Source: Undibacterium sp.
GTDB lineage: Bacteria > Pseudomonadota > Gammaproteobacteria > Burkholderiales > Burkholderiaceae
Assembly (NCBI GenBank): GCA_014376575.1
Contig: JACMRF010000036.1
Coordinates: forward strand, 1-9,676
Direction of reading: 5' to 3'
Length of the DNA: 9,676 bases
Under the pieces are notes generated by a model, which was given only the letters and a program-made list of their open reading frames with translations, was not told the origin of the DNA and ran no database searches. The position numbers and the translations under genes were made by a program. Shown here one piece after another: positions 1-7,542 of the stretch. The stretch's first letter is position 1; each line of letters starts with the position of its first letter.

Positions 1-2158
1 GAATCTCGATGCGGTAAAGAGCTCTGCCGGCGTGGTTGCGGTCTACACAGCCAAAGATATTCCCGGCACCAATGACTGCGGCCCTATCGTTCATGATGAT
101 CCGATTTTATCCGAGGGTCTGGTTGAATATGTCGGTCAGCCTATCTTCGTAGTGGTGGCAGATAGCCATGACAATGCGCGTCGCGCAGCACGCAAAGCGA
201 CTATTACGTATCAAGAATTACCGGCGATATTCACGCCGCAAGAAGCAAAAAAAGCGCAATCTTTTGTGGTGCCTCCGATGCGTTTGCAGCGTGGTGATGC
301 GCAAGCGGCTTTTGAAAAATCACCACACCGGATAAAAGGTGAATTTTTTGTCGGTGGCCAGGAGCAGTTCTACCTGGAAGGACAAATTTCTTACGCCATA
401 CCTAAAGAAGACAACGGCATGCTGGTGCTGTGCTCAACGCAACATCCGACCGAAATGCAACACGTCGTGGCCCATGCGCTCAACGTACACTCACACAATA
501 TTGTCGTGGAATGCCGCCGTATGGGCGGCGGTTTCGGTGGCAAAGAATCGCAATCGGCATTGTGGGCTGCCTTGGCGGCGGTTTCAGCTTCGCATTTAAA
601 GCGCCCCGTAAAGCTACGTGCCGATCGTGACGATGACATGCTCGTGACTGGCAAGCGTCATTGCTTTTACTATGAATATGAAGTCGGCCATGACACGTCT
701 GGCCGTATCATTGCGGCTAAAGTTGAAATGGTCTCGCGCGCAGGTTTCTCTGCCGATCTGTCGGCTCCCGTTGCGACCCGTGCGGTCTGCCACTTCGACA
801 ATACCTATTATCTCGCTGATGTCGATATCATCGCCATGTGCGGCAAAACCAATACTCAGTCCAACACCGCTTTCCGTGGTTTTGGCGGGCCGCAAGGCGC
901 AATTGCGATTGAATACATCATCGATGAAATCGCCCGCAATCTAGGGCAAGATGCGCTTGATATCCGCAAGATTAATTTCTACGGACGTAACGATACCGAA
1001 GGCCGCAACGTCACGCAATATGGGCAAAAAGTGGTCGATAACGTCATCCACGAACTCACCGCAGAACTGGAAGCGAGCAGCGAATATCGCCAACGTCGCG
1101 CGGAAATTCAGCGCTTTAACGCCAGTAGTTCAATATTAAAAAAAGGTTTGGCGCTCACGCCACTCAAATTTGGTATCGCCTTTAATGTCACGCATTTTAA
1201 TCAGGCTGGCGCTTTAGTTCACGTCTACACCGATGGCTCGGTCCTAGTGAATCATGGCGGAACCGAGATGGGCCAGGGCATCAACACGAAAGTCTGTCAG
1301 GTGGTGGCACATGAATTAGGTATCAGCCTCGCATTAGTGCGCGCTACCGCGACAGATACCAGCAAAGTTGCCAATACCTCGGCCACCGCAGCGTCCACTG
1401 GTGCGGATTTAAATGGTAAAGCGGCACAAGATGCGGCACATACTATTCGCCAACGTCTAGCTGAGTTTGCCGTAAAAACCTATGGTGGCGATACCAGCTC
1501 AGTGCAGTTCGCCAACTGCGTAGTCCATGTCAACAATCAGACAATTGCATTTGAAGAGTTGGTGCGCAAGGCCTATCTGGCTCGCGTGCAGCTATGGTCG
1601 GATGGCTTCTACGCCACGCCTGGTCTGCATTGGGACCCAAAAACCATGAGCGGCAATCCTTTCTCGTACTTCGCTTACGGTGCCTCGGCATCTGAGGTGA
1701 TTATCGATACTCTTACCGGCGAGTGGAAACTATTGCGTGTCGATGCGCTTTATGATGCCGGGCAATCGCTCAATCCAGCAATTGACATCGGTCAGGTCGA
1801 AGGGGCCTTCATCCAAGGTATGGGTTGGCTGACGACGGAAGAATTATGGTGGAATAAAGGTGGGAAATTGATGACACATGCGCCCTCCACTTACAAGATC
1901 CCGGCGATCTCGGATTGCCCTGAAGACTTCCGCGTAAGCTTGTTTAAAAACCGCAACGTGCAAGACAGTATCCATCGCTCGAAAGCGGTTGGTGAGCCAC
2001 CCTTACTATTACCATTTTCGGTATTTTTTGCCATTCGCGATGCGATCGCGAGCGTCGCCAATTACCAATTTAATCCCCCTTTGAATTCTCCTGCAACCAG
2101 CGAAGCGATCTTAAATTCGATCACAGCAGTCACAGAACTGGCAAGTTCTCAACATTGA
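1..2158 (+). CDS. xdhB: Xanthine dehydrogenase, molybdopterin-binding subunit XdhB (5' partial)
   Basis: Large subunit of the cytoplasmic molybdenum hydroxylase that oxidises hypoxanthine and xanthine to urate. The reading frame (codons from base 2) is open to the left edge and already inside the conserved N-terminal domain (GVVAVYTAKDIPG at about 32-70). The gene therefore starts upstream; about 70-80 residues are probably missing compared with the usual ~780. The GTG at base 32 is not the start. Diagnostic motifs are the cofactor loop GGGFGGKE (524-547), FRGFGGPQ (872-895), a GTEMGQG cofactor-contact loop near 1260, and the C-terminal KAVGEPPLLLP with the catalytic Glu codon at 1994-1996. 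All look intact. The stop overlaps the first possible xdhC start codon, indicating one operon. The FeS/FAD subunit XdhA should lie immediately upstream. The family call is firm; hypoxanthine/xanthine specificity is inferred from motifs and from the xdhC and guaD neighbours. Confidence 0.96.
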   Translation, partial: NLDAVKSSAGVVAVYTAKDIPGTNDCGPIVHDDPILSEGLVEYVGQPIFVVVADSHDNARRAARKATITYQELPAIFTPQEAKKAQSFVVPPMRLQRGDAQAAFEKSPHRIKGEFFVGGQEQFYLEGQISYAIPKEDNGMLVLCSTQHPTEMQHVVAHALNVHSHNIVVECRRMGGGFGGKESQSALWAALAAVSASHLKRPVKLRADRDDDMLVTGKRHCFYYEYEVGHDTSGRIIAAKVEMVSRAGFSADLSAPVATRAVCHFDNTYYLADVDIIAMCGKTNTQSNTAFRGFGGPQGAIAIEYIIDEIARNLGQDALDIRKINFYGRNDTEGRNVTQYGQKVVDNVIHELTAELEASSEYRQRRAEIQRFNASSSILKKGLALTPLKFGIAFNVTHFNQAGALVHVYTDGSVLVNHGGTEMGQGINTKVCQVVAHELGISLALVRATATDTSKVANTSATAASTGADLNGKAAQDAAHTIRQRLAEFAVKTYGGDTSSVQFANCVVHVNNQTIAFEELVRKAYLARVQLWSDGFYATPGLHWDPKTMSGNPFSYFAYGASASEVIIDTLTGEWKLLRVDALYDAGQSLNPAIDIGQVEGAFIQGMGWLTTEELWWNKGGKLMTHAPSTYKIPAISDCPEDFRVSLFKNRNVQDSIHRSKAVGEPPLLLPFSVFFAIRDAIASVANYQFNPPLNSPATSEAILNSITAVTELASSQH

Positions 2159-2169
2159 TTATTTACGAG

Positions 2170-3240
2170 ATGACTCATCACTGGCTCAACGCTCTGGCAA
2201 CACTCACAACACCGGCTATTTTAGTCACAGTGGCGAAGGTGCTTGGTTCGGGCCCGCGCACGGCTGGTGCCAAAATGCTGGTAACGCAAGAGCAGAGCTT
2301 CGACACCATCGGTGGTGGGCATCTGGAAATGTGTGCAATTGACATTGCCCGAAAAATGCTTGAGATGCCCGCTGGAACGCTCGCACGTGAACGGCATTTG
2401 CAAAATTTCTCACTAGGGCCAAGCCTCGGCCAATGCTGCGGTGGTTCTATGCATCTTGCATTTGAAGGAATCACGCAACACAATGTCGAGTATACAAATC
2501 AACTACAACAACGTTGGCGTAGCAGACAGGATAGCTGGCGCTTCACCTCCTTAGAGACACTCTCGGCCGCAACAATTGTAGACGCCAGCGGTGGCCGCTT
2601 AACTGGGCCAAACCTACCAACACAATTAGTTTCGCAAATCGACCTTACCACGCCCTGCCAGCTTGTTAAAGATGAATCTGATTTAACTTGGCTCGTCGAT
2701 TTATGCGCGCCTTACAAGCCACATCTGATGTTGTTTGGTGCCGGCCATGTCGGTGCCGCGATCGTCCGTGCATTAGCCGATTTACCCTGCCAAATAACGT
2801 GGGTTGATGAGCGTGAAGATATGTTTCCGGCGAACTTGCCGCCTAATGTAAAAATAGAAGCAACCGATACGCCTGTAGCCTTAATTGCCCGTGCGCCACC
2901 AGACGTATCATTTCTGGTGTTGACTCACAGCCATGCGCTGGATCAGCAATTAACTGAACACATACTGCGCCGCGACGACTTCGCCTGGTTTGGTTTAATC
3001 GGTTCCAAAACCAAACGCATGCTGTTTGAACATCGACTGCGTGGCCGTGGCATCAATGATGTTCAGTTAGAAAAAATGGTATGCCCAATTGGGATTCCAG
3101 GGATACAAGGTAAAGAACCGGCTGTCATCGCCACGTCTGTGGCAGCACAGTTATTGCAAGTCTGGGAAGCCTACGAGAAATCATCAAAGTCAACTGCAAG
3201 CACTCCGATACAAAAGGACGCACTAGAAAAATGCCACTAG
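2170..3240 (+). CDS. xdhC: Xanthine dehydrogenase accessory protein XdhC
   Basis: XdhC binds molybdenum cofactor, promotes its sulfuration and hands it to XdhB; it is not part of the mature enzyme. Using the ATG at 2170 gives 356 residues beginning MTHHWLNALATL, which fits the family N-terminus. The frame is also open from a TTG at 2155 that overlaps the xdhB stop (TTGA), adding five residues that do not look conserved. Neither start has a clear Shine-Dalgarno, so translational coupling to xdhB is likely. Visible features are the N-terminal XdhC/CoxI domain with GSGPRTAGAKMLVT (about 26-39), IGGGHLE (47-53) and GQCCGG with paired Cys89-Cys90. A C-terminal Rossmann-like domain has GAGHVG (190-195), GLIGSKTKR (275-283) and a CPIGIPGIQGKEPAVIA signature (305-321). 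Nothing appears truncated. The last ~20 residues are a variable hydrophilic tail. Confidence 0.95.
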   Translation: MTHHWLNALATLTTPAILVTVAKVLGSGPRTAGAKMLVTQEQSFDTIGGGHLEMCAIDIARKMLEMPAGTLARERHLQNFSLGPSLGQCCGGSMHLAFEGITQHNVEYTNQLQQRWRSRQDSWRFTSLETLSAATIVDASGGRLTGPNLPTQLVSQIDLTTPCQLVKDESDLTWLVDLCAPYKPHLMLFGAGHVGAAIVRALADLPCQITWVDEREDMFPANLPPNVKIEATDTPVALIARAPPDVSFLVLTHSHALDQQLTEHILRRDDFAWFGLIGSKTKRMLFEHRLRGRGINDVQLEKMVCPIGIPGIQGKEPAVIATSVAAQLLQVWEAYEKSSKSTASTPIQKDALEKCH

Positions 3241-3243
3241 CTG

Positions 3244-3279
3244 GCTACGGCGCACAGTTAACCACTGGTGCGACGTAGC
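3244..3279 (+). other. Stem-loop immediately after the xdhC stop
   Basis: GCTACG (3244-3249) pairs with CGTAGC (3274-3279). After a G/A mismatch (3250/3273), CGCAC (3251-3255) pairs with GTGCG (3268-3272). The stem can extend by an AG/CT pair around a bulged G3267, leaving a loop of about 7 nt. It starts four bases after the xdhC stop codon. No run of T follows directly, so it is not a textbook intrinsic terminator. It could be a 3'-end stabilising hairpin, a factor-dependent termination point or an attenuator before guaD. Confidence 0.5.
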
Positions 3280-3358
3280 AAAGTACTGAAACGAGGTAAG
3301 CGAGCAAATTTTTCTCAGCAATTCGCGCCTCCATTTTTCAACCCCCATTGTGCTCAAA

Positions 3359-3386
3359 TTGCATGTAAGCTAAAGGCTTAGTGCAA
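3359..3386 (+). promoter_or_regulatory. Dyad / hairpin in the guaD upstream region
   Basis: TTGCA (3359-3363), two bases, TAAGC (3366-3370), a 5-nt spacer TAAAG, GCTTA (3376-3380), one base, TGCAA (3382-3386). This gives ten matched pairs interrupted by one asymmetric bulge. It lies 28-55 bases before the guaD ATG, so it could be a protein-binding operator or, if transcribed, a leader hairpin. No convincing -35/-10 pair was found nearby, so which of the two applies cannot be decided from sequence. Confidence 0.4.
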
Positions 3387-3400
3387 GACCACGTATCTTC

Positions 3401-3405
3401 AAGGA
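3401..3405 (+). promoter_or_regulatory. Ribosome binding site of guaD
   Basis: AAGGA, nine bases before the ATG at 3415. It supports that start as the real one and supports independent translation of guaD, which is 174 bases past the xdhC stop. Confidence 0.7.
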
Positions 3406-3414
3406 CGCGCCATC

Positions 3415-4752
3415 ATGGCCAACACCCATTTCAGCCACATCAACGAACTAACATGTTCTGGCACACAAGCCTACCGCGCCAGCATACTGCACTTCACCAA
3501 CGACCCCGCATTTCATCAACAAGCCTATGCCTGGCATGAAGACGGCTTGCTCATCGTCAAAGACGGAAAAGTCCTGGCAACAGGCGACTTTTCTGCACTC
3601 AAAAATACGATAACAGAAGACATCACGCTAAACGATTACAGCGGCAAACTCATCATGCCCGGCTTCATCGATACCCACGTCCATTACTCGCAAACAGACA
3701 TGATCGCTTCGCCTGCGGCTGGCCTGTTGCCATGGCTGGAAACCTATACCTTCCCGACCGAACGCAAATTCGCCGATGGCAAGCATGCCAGTGAAGTGGC
3801 CAGTTTTTTCCTTGACGAGCTACTAAGTTGCGGCACCACCACCGCCATGGTGTATTGCACCGTGCATGCAGAATCGGTAGAAGCCTTCTTCACCGAAAGC
3901 GAAGCGCGCAATCTGCGCATGGTGGCGGGCAAGGTCATGATGGACCGAAACTGCCCGGAATTTTTACGTGATACCGCTGAAAGCGGCGTACGCGATAGCG
4001 AAATCTTGATCAAAAAATGGCATAAGCGAGGGCGTCAGTTGTACGCTATCACGCCGCGTTTCGCGCCTACCTCCAGCGATGCGCAAATGCTATTGACCGG
4101 CGAACTCGCACGCGCCTTTCCAGACACGTATCTGCAAACGCACGTCGCGGAAAATCTAGATGAAGTCGCCTGGGTCAAATCACTTTATCCCAAAGCGCGC
4201 AGCTATATGGATGTCTACGACCACTACGGCATGTTGCGTCCGCGCGCCATGTTTGGCCACTGTATCTGGCTTGATGATACTGACCGCACTCGCATGGCTG
4301 AAACACAATCAGCCGTTGCAATCTGCCCAACCTCTAATCTATTTTTAGGCAGCGGATTATTTAATTTTGAACGTGCCGATGCACAGCAAGTACCTCTTTC
4401 GTTGGCCAGTGATGTCGGTGGTGGCACCTCTTTCTCCATGCTCAGAACCATGAACGAAGCCTACAAAGTTGCTCGCATGGGTGGTACATTTTTACCGGCC
4501 CTACGCATGTTTTACCTGGCGACCTTAGGCGGCGCACGAAGCATGCAACTCGAAGGCACGATAGGTAATTTTGTCGCCGGTGCAGAAGCTGATTTCATCG
4601 TACTAGACCCGCAAGCCACACCGCTTTTAGCGCGACGCACTAAGCGCACAGATAGTCTAGAGGAGTTATTGTTTGCTCTGGCGATGCTAGGTGATGACCG
4701 TACCGTCGAAGCGACTTTCGCTGCAGGTAAGCGAGTACACTTGCGTACGTAA
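3415..4752 (+). CDS. guaD: Guanine deaminase
   Basis: Zinc-dependent cytoplasmic amidohydrolase converting guanine to xanthine and ammonia, thus feeding xanthine dehydrogenase. The 445-residue length is normal for bacterial GuaD. The TIM-barrel metal-site motifs appear in order: PGFIDTHVHYSQ (82-93; zinc ligands His88 and His90), TPRFAPTSS (213-221), THVAEN (His243), GHCIWL (His282) and SDVGGGTSFSM (Asp333). The last stretch and the FDTHVH-like block are specific to guanine deaminases rather than cytosine deaminases or chlorohydrolases. N- and C-terminal segments (DGKVLATGDF near 50-59; GAEADFIVLDP near 389-399) form the usual composite beta domain. The ATG is chosen for its AAGGA ribosome binding site. 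It lies downstream of xdhBC in the same direction but is separated by two hairpins, so it may be partly independent in expression. No odd features. Confidence 0.96.
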   Translation: MANTHFSHINELTCSGTQAYRASILHFTNDPAFHQQAYAWHEDGLLIVKDGKVLATGDFSALKNTITEDITLNDYSGKLIMPGFIDTHVHYSQTDMIASPAAGLLPWLETYTFPTERKFADGKHASEVASFFLDELLSCGTTTAMVYCTVHAESVEAFFTESEARNLRMVAGKVMMDRNCPEFLRDTAESGVRDSEILIKKWHKRGRQLYAITPRFAPTSSDAQMLLTGELARAFPDTYLQTHVAENLDEVAWVKSLYPKARSYMDVYDHYGMLRPRAMFGHCIWLDDTDRTRMAETQSAVAICPTSNLFLGSGLFNFERADAQQVPLSLASDVGGGTSFSMLRTMNEAYKVARMGGTFLPALRMFYLATLGGARSMQLEGTIGNFVAGAEADFIVLDPQATPLLARRTKRTDSLEELLFALAMLGDDRTVEATFAAGKRVHLRT

Positions 4753-4844
4753 ACATGATTGCAATTAACTCTTATGTGACAATCGATCTTACCTTAACTA
4801 AAAAACAGAGCAAGTGCAACTTACTAAATTCACTCAAGGCTAAC

Positions 4845-4884
4845 GCATAGAGGCGATAAAAAAATTACTTTATCACCTCTATGC
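4845..4884. terminator. 16-bp stem-loop between convergent guaD and M20 gene (probable bidirectional terminator)
   Basis: GCATAGAGGCGATAAA (4845-4860) is followed by an 8-nt loop (AAAATTAC) and TTTATCACCTCTATGC (4869-4884). There is one mismatched position in 16; in minus-strand RNA it becomes a G-U wobble, so the stem is slightly better for the puuD-M20 transcript. It sits in the 242-base gap between two genes that point at each other, where a terminator is expected. Neither side has a downstream T-tract outside the stem, so termination is inferred from position, not from a standard motif. The rest of 4753-4994 shows nothing else I can support. Confidence 0.5.
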
Positions 4885-4994
4885 CAAATCAAGGTGTTGT
4901 ACTTTGCTCTTCACTAGATTGGTCTATAGCAAAATAGAGCGATAGCCAGAAAAATTGTGCGCTTCTTTAAAAATCGCGTGGGTTATTTATTAAA

Positions 4995-6218
4995 TTACAC
5001 CAATAAGTCCGTCAAACTACGGGCAATCACTTTTGTCGCTCGGCGCAAGTCTTCCAGATTCAAGCGTTCATCGGCGCGCTTGGCGTGCGATTCGAGCACA
5101 GTGCGTGGCCCTGCGCCGTAAATAACACCGGGTATTCCAGCTTCACAAAACAGGCGGACATCGGTATACAAAGGCGTACCCAGTGCTGGAATTTTTTCGC
5201 CGAAAACTTGCTCACCATGTTTTTGTATCGCATCGACCAATGGCACATTGCCAGGCAATGGACGCATCGAATTACAGAGCAAGATCCGTTTCACTTCGAT
5301 ACTAATGCCAGGTATGCTGCTGACGGCGTCGCTGATTACCTGGCGCAACGTTGCCTCTACTTCTGCCGGATTTTCTTCAGGAATCATGCGTCTGTCTAGT
5401 TTCAATGTCACGCGACCTGGGATAACATTGGTATTGGTGCCACCTTCGATCGTGCCTACGTTGAGATAAGGATGGGTGATGCCTTCGACTTGTGACGTGA
5501 CTTTTTTGTACAGTATATTCTGTGCATACAAGGCGTTCAATACCAGCGTTGCGCCTTGCAATGCATCGACGCCAGATTCTGGAATTGCCGCATGCGCCAT
5601 CTTGCCGTGTACCGTCACTTCCATTTGCAGACAGCCATTGTGTGCAGTAATTACCTGATATGAGAAACCAGCGGCAATCATCAGATCCGGTTTGATAATT
5701 TTGTGCTTGAGCAGCCATGCAGGGCCGACTTCACCACCGAATTCTTCGTCGTAGGTGAACAGCAATTCAAGACTGCCGGCCTGTGGCTTAGCCACCGCTT
5801 CCAGCGCCCTGAGCGCAAAGGTATAGGTAGAGAAATCACATTTACTTACGGCTGCCGCACGACCATAAATCTGACCATTTTCTATCTCGCCACCATAAGG
5901 TTTTTTAGTCCATCCTTCGCCTGGTGGCACCACATCGCCATGGGCATTGAGCAGTACCGTTTTGCCCGGCCCATATTTGCGCCGTACCACCAGATTGGTG
6001 ATCGTTTCCAGGCCAGCAGCGCGCACTTCTAGCTCAGGCACAGCATATTTTTCGACCTCTAATCCAAACCCTTGTAACAACTCTGCGGTGCGTTCTGCGT
6101 GAGGCGCATTGTTGCCTGGTGGTGTATCGGTCGGTATGCGTATCAGTTCCTGCAAAAATTTTACTTGCTCGTCAAAATGGGCATCGACCCAGGCATCTAT
6201 TTGTTCGTAATGATTCAT
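4995..6218 (-). CDS. M20-family (ArgE/DapE-like) metallohydrolase-like protein, substrate unknown
   Basis: A 407-residue cytoplasmic protein with no signal peptide and the M20 amidohydrolase fold. The first metal/catalytic motif is NAHGDVVPPG (91-100; His93 and Asp95), then YDEEFGGE (156-163; Glu158 and Glu159) and a C-terminal ESHAKRADE (376-384; His378). A dimerisation-type insert, with VTVHGKMAHAAIPESGVDAL near 201-220, sits between the catalytic halves. By motif alignment, the usual bridging Asp of GRGxxDxK is Val124 (GRAAAVSK, 119-126) and the usual Glu of VGEP is Gly184 (IAAGFS). Two of the five canonical metal ligands thus seem absent, although Asp128 is close to the first. The start is ATG at 6218 with a weak GAG-type ribosome binding site. 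It follows puuD by 24 bases, so the two are almost certainly co-transcribed. A role in ureide or purine-derived metabolism is inferred from context only; it is not a clear allantoate amidohydrolase. Confidence 0.85.
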   Translation of the reverse strand: MNHYEQIDAWVDAHFDEQVKFLQELIRIPTDTPPGNNAPHAERTAELLQGFGLEVEKYAVPELEVRAAGLETITNLVVRRKYGPGKTVLLNAHGDVVPPGEGWTKKPYGGEIENGQIYGRAAAVSKCDFSTYTFALRALEAVAKPQAGSLELLFTYDEEFGGEVGPAWLLKHKIIKPDLMIAAGFSYQVITAHNGCLQMEVTVHGKMAHAAIPESGVDALQGATLVLNALYAQNILYKKVTSQVEGITHPYLNVGTIEGGTNTNVIPGRVTLKLDRRMIPEENPAEVEATLRQVISDAVSSIPGISIEVKRILLCNSMRPLPGNVPLVDAIQKHGEQVFGEKIPALGTPLYTDVRLFCEAGIPGVIYGAGPRTVLESHAKRADERLNLEDLRRATKVIARSLTDLLV

Positions 6219-6242
6219 ATTTTTCTCGATAAAATTATTAAT

Positions 6243-7475
6243 CTATTTCTGTCCAGCTTCATACCACGCGCCAATCATGGCGCGCTCGTCATTTGTGATC
6301 TGGGTTAAATTTGCTAATGGCATGTTTTTTAGTACGACAGATTGCTGATAAACCCTGGCTGCGTTCTGTTTGATTAGCGCTGGTGTATGCAACATGATGC
6401 CTGCAGGTGCTGCGGCAAAGCCGGGTTGGGTGGGCTGCGCTGAATGGCAACTCACACAACGTTGATTGATAATGCCCTGCACTTGCTCAAACTGCACAGC
6501 AGGCGAAATTATTCCCGCCGTTAGCGCATGGTCAACCGGTGGTTTTGGTGCGATGCTAATCGCCACTACACTTAATAAAGCAACGCCAGCTAACGGGTAA
6601 GCCCAATTGGTAACGCCTTTATGCCGCAGATTAAAGAAGTGCCGAATCAACACACCAGCCGCAATTATCCCCGCCAACACCAGCCAGTTATAGGCATGAC
6701 TGTAAGTCATAGAATAGTGATTACTGATCATGATGAACAGCACCGGCAAAGTAAAATAATTATTGTGTACACTACGCTGCTTGGCTTTTTGTCCGTGAAG
6801 TGGATCGGGAGTTTGTCCTTGCTGCATCGCTTCAACCAATTTGCGTTGGCCAGGAATAATCAACATTAAAACATTACCCACCATCATCGTGCCTATCATC
6901 GCGCCAACATGAATATAGGCAGCACGCCCACTCAGCAATGTTGAAAGCACGAATGCCATCGCAACGATAAACACAAACATGATGCAGCCGAATAAACCTT
7001 CTCGCTTACTCAGCGGAGAGCGACACAAAAGATCGTAGACAAGCCAGCCAAAGACTAGGGTACCTAGACCGACACTAATCGCTTGCAAGCTGGTGAGATC
7101 AGCGACCGATTTGTCGATCATCATCGCTTGCGCATTGAAGTAATACACAATGAACAGCAGCGAAAAACCAGAGATCCAGGTCCAGTATGCTTCCCACTTA
7201 AACCAGTGCAATTCCTCCGGCAAATCTTTGGGCGCCACCAGATATTTTTGTGGGTTATAAAAGCCCCCGCCGTGTACCGCCCAGAGTTCGCCCGAGACAC
7301 CTTTTTTTTCCAAATCTGAACCGGGCTTTGGCGGGCGAATATTATTGTCTAGCCAGACAAAATAGAAGGAAGCACCGATCCAGGCGATACCGGTAATCAG
7401 ATGCAACCAGCGCACCATTAGGTTGAGCCATTCGATGCCATAGGCAAGCAAATAATGTGTCAGAAAATCTTGCAT
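6243..7475 (-). CDS. puuD: Urate hydroxylase PuuD, membrane protein with C-terminal cytochrome c domain
   Basis: Oxidises urate to 5-hydroxyisourate and passes electrons through its haem to the respiratory chain, unlike soluble uricase, which uses oxygen and makes peroxide. With the ATG at 7475 the protein has 410 residues, the usual family length. About eight hydrophobic segments are seen: roughly 15-42, 95-117, 131-151, 159-181, 189-208, 240-258, 262-279 and 291-309. The WLHLITGIAWIGASFYFVWLD region (first helix) is typical of the urate oxidase N-terminal domain. The C-terminal domain (about 320-410) carries the haem motif CVSCH (340-344; bases 6444-6458), with Met385 in KNMPL as the likely axial ligand. 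It should face the periplasm. The frame is open further upstream to a TTG at 7595 (+40 residues) with an ACAGG-like site, but that extension is not family-like. First gene of a unit with the M20 gene; divergent from the LysR gene. Confidence 0.93.
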   Translation of the reverse strand: MQDFLTHYLLAYGIEWLNLMVRWLHLITGIAWIGASFYFVWLDNNIRPPKPGSDLEKKGVSGELWAVHGGGFYNPQKYLVAPKDLPEELHWFKWEAYWTWISGFSLLFIVYYFNAQAMMIDKSVADLTSLQAISVGLGTLVFGWLVYDLLCRSPLSKREGLFGCIMFVFIVAMAFVLSTLLSGRAAYIHVGAMIGTMMVGNVLMLIIPGQRKLVEAMQQGQTPDPLHGQKAKQRSVHNNYFTLPVLFIMISNHYSMTYSHAYNWLVLAGIIAAGVLIRHFFNLRHKGVTNWAYPLAGVALLSVVAISIAPKPPVDHALTAGIISPAVQFEQVQGIINQRCVSCHSAQPTQPGFAAAPAGIMLHTPALIKQNAARVYQQSVVLKNMPLANLTQITNDERAMIGAWYEAGQK

Positions 7476-7530
7476 GTCTTTTCTCTCATGAGTGATGCTC
7501 ATCTGCCACTGCGGGCGCTCCAGATGAGAG
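7476..7530 (-). promoter_or_regulatory. Structured puuD leader with alternative pairings over the ribosome binding site
   Basis: Read on the minus strand, CTCTCATCTG (7530-7521), then CAGATGAG (7505-7498), then CTCATGAGAG (7492-7483), then ATG at 7475. The first element can pair with the second (8 bp) or, through CTCTCAT, with ATGAGAG of the third (7 bp), which contains the likely GAGAG ribosome binding site seven bases before the ATG. The second and third can also form a 5-bp hairpin. The pairings exclude one another. Whether this region is transcribed as leader is not shown. Confidence 0.35.
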
Positions 7531-7542
7531 GGAAATTTTCCC
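7530..7542. promoter_or_regulatory. GGGAAA-T-TTTCCC palindrome upstream of puuD
   Basis: A perfect 6-bp inverted repeat with a single central base, 55-67 bases upstream of the puuD ATG at 7475. Its position suits an operator between the divergent puuD and LysR genes, but it is short and could be chance in this A/T-rich stretch. Confidence 0.25.

Noticed and set aside
32..34. GTG as start codon of xdhB
   Set aside because: The frame is open and family-like upstream to base 2, and the protein would lack part of its first conserved domain; the gene is cut by the window edge.
2155..2157. TTG as start codon of xdhC
   Set aside because: It adds five residues not typical of the family; the ATG at 2170 gives the usual N-terminus. 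The TTG start cannot be fully excluded because of possible coupling to xdhB.
4995..6218. Calling the M20 gene allantoate amidohydrolase (allC)
   Set aside because: Tempting by context, but the motifs are closer to the ArgE/DapE type and two metal-ligand positions are changed, so the name is not supported.
6099..6308. Plus-strand open frame across the puuD-M20 junction
   Set aside because: Antisense to two well-supported genes, low-complexity hydrophobic translation, no ribosome binding site.
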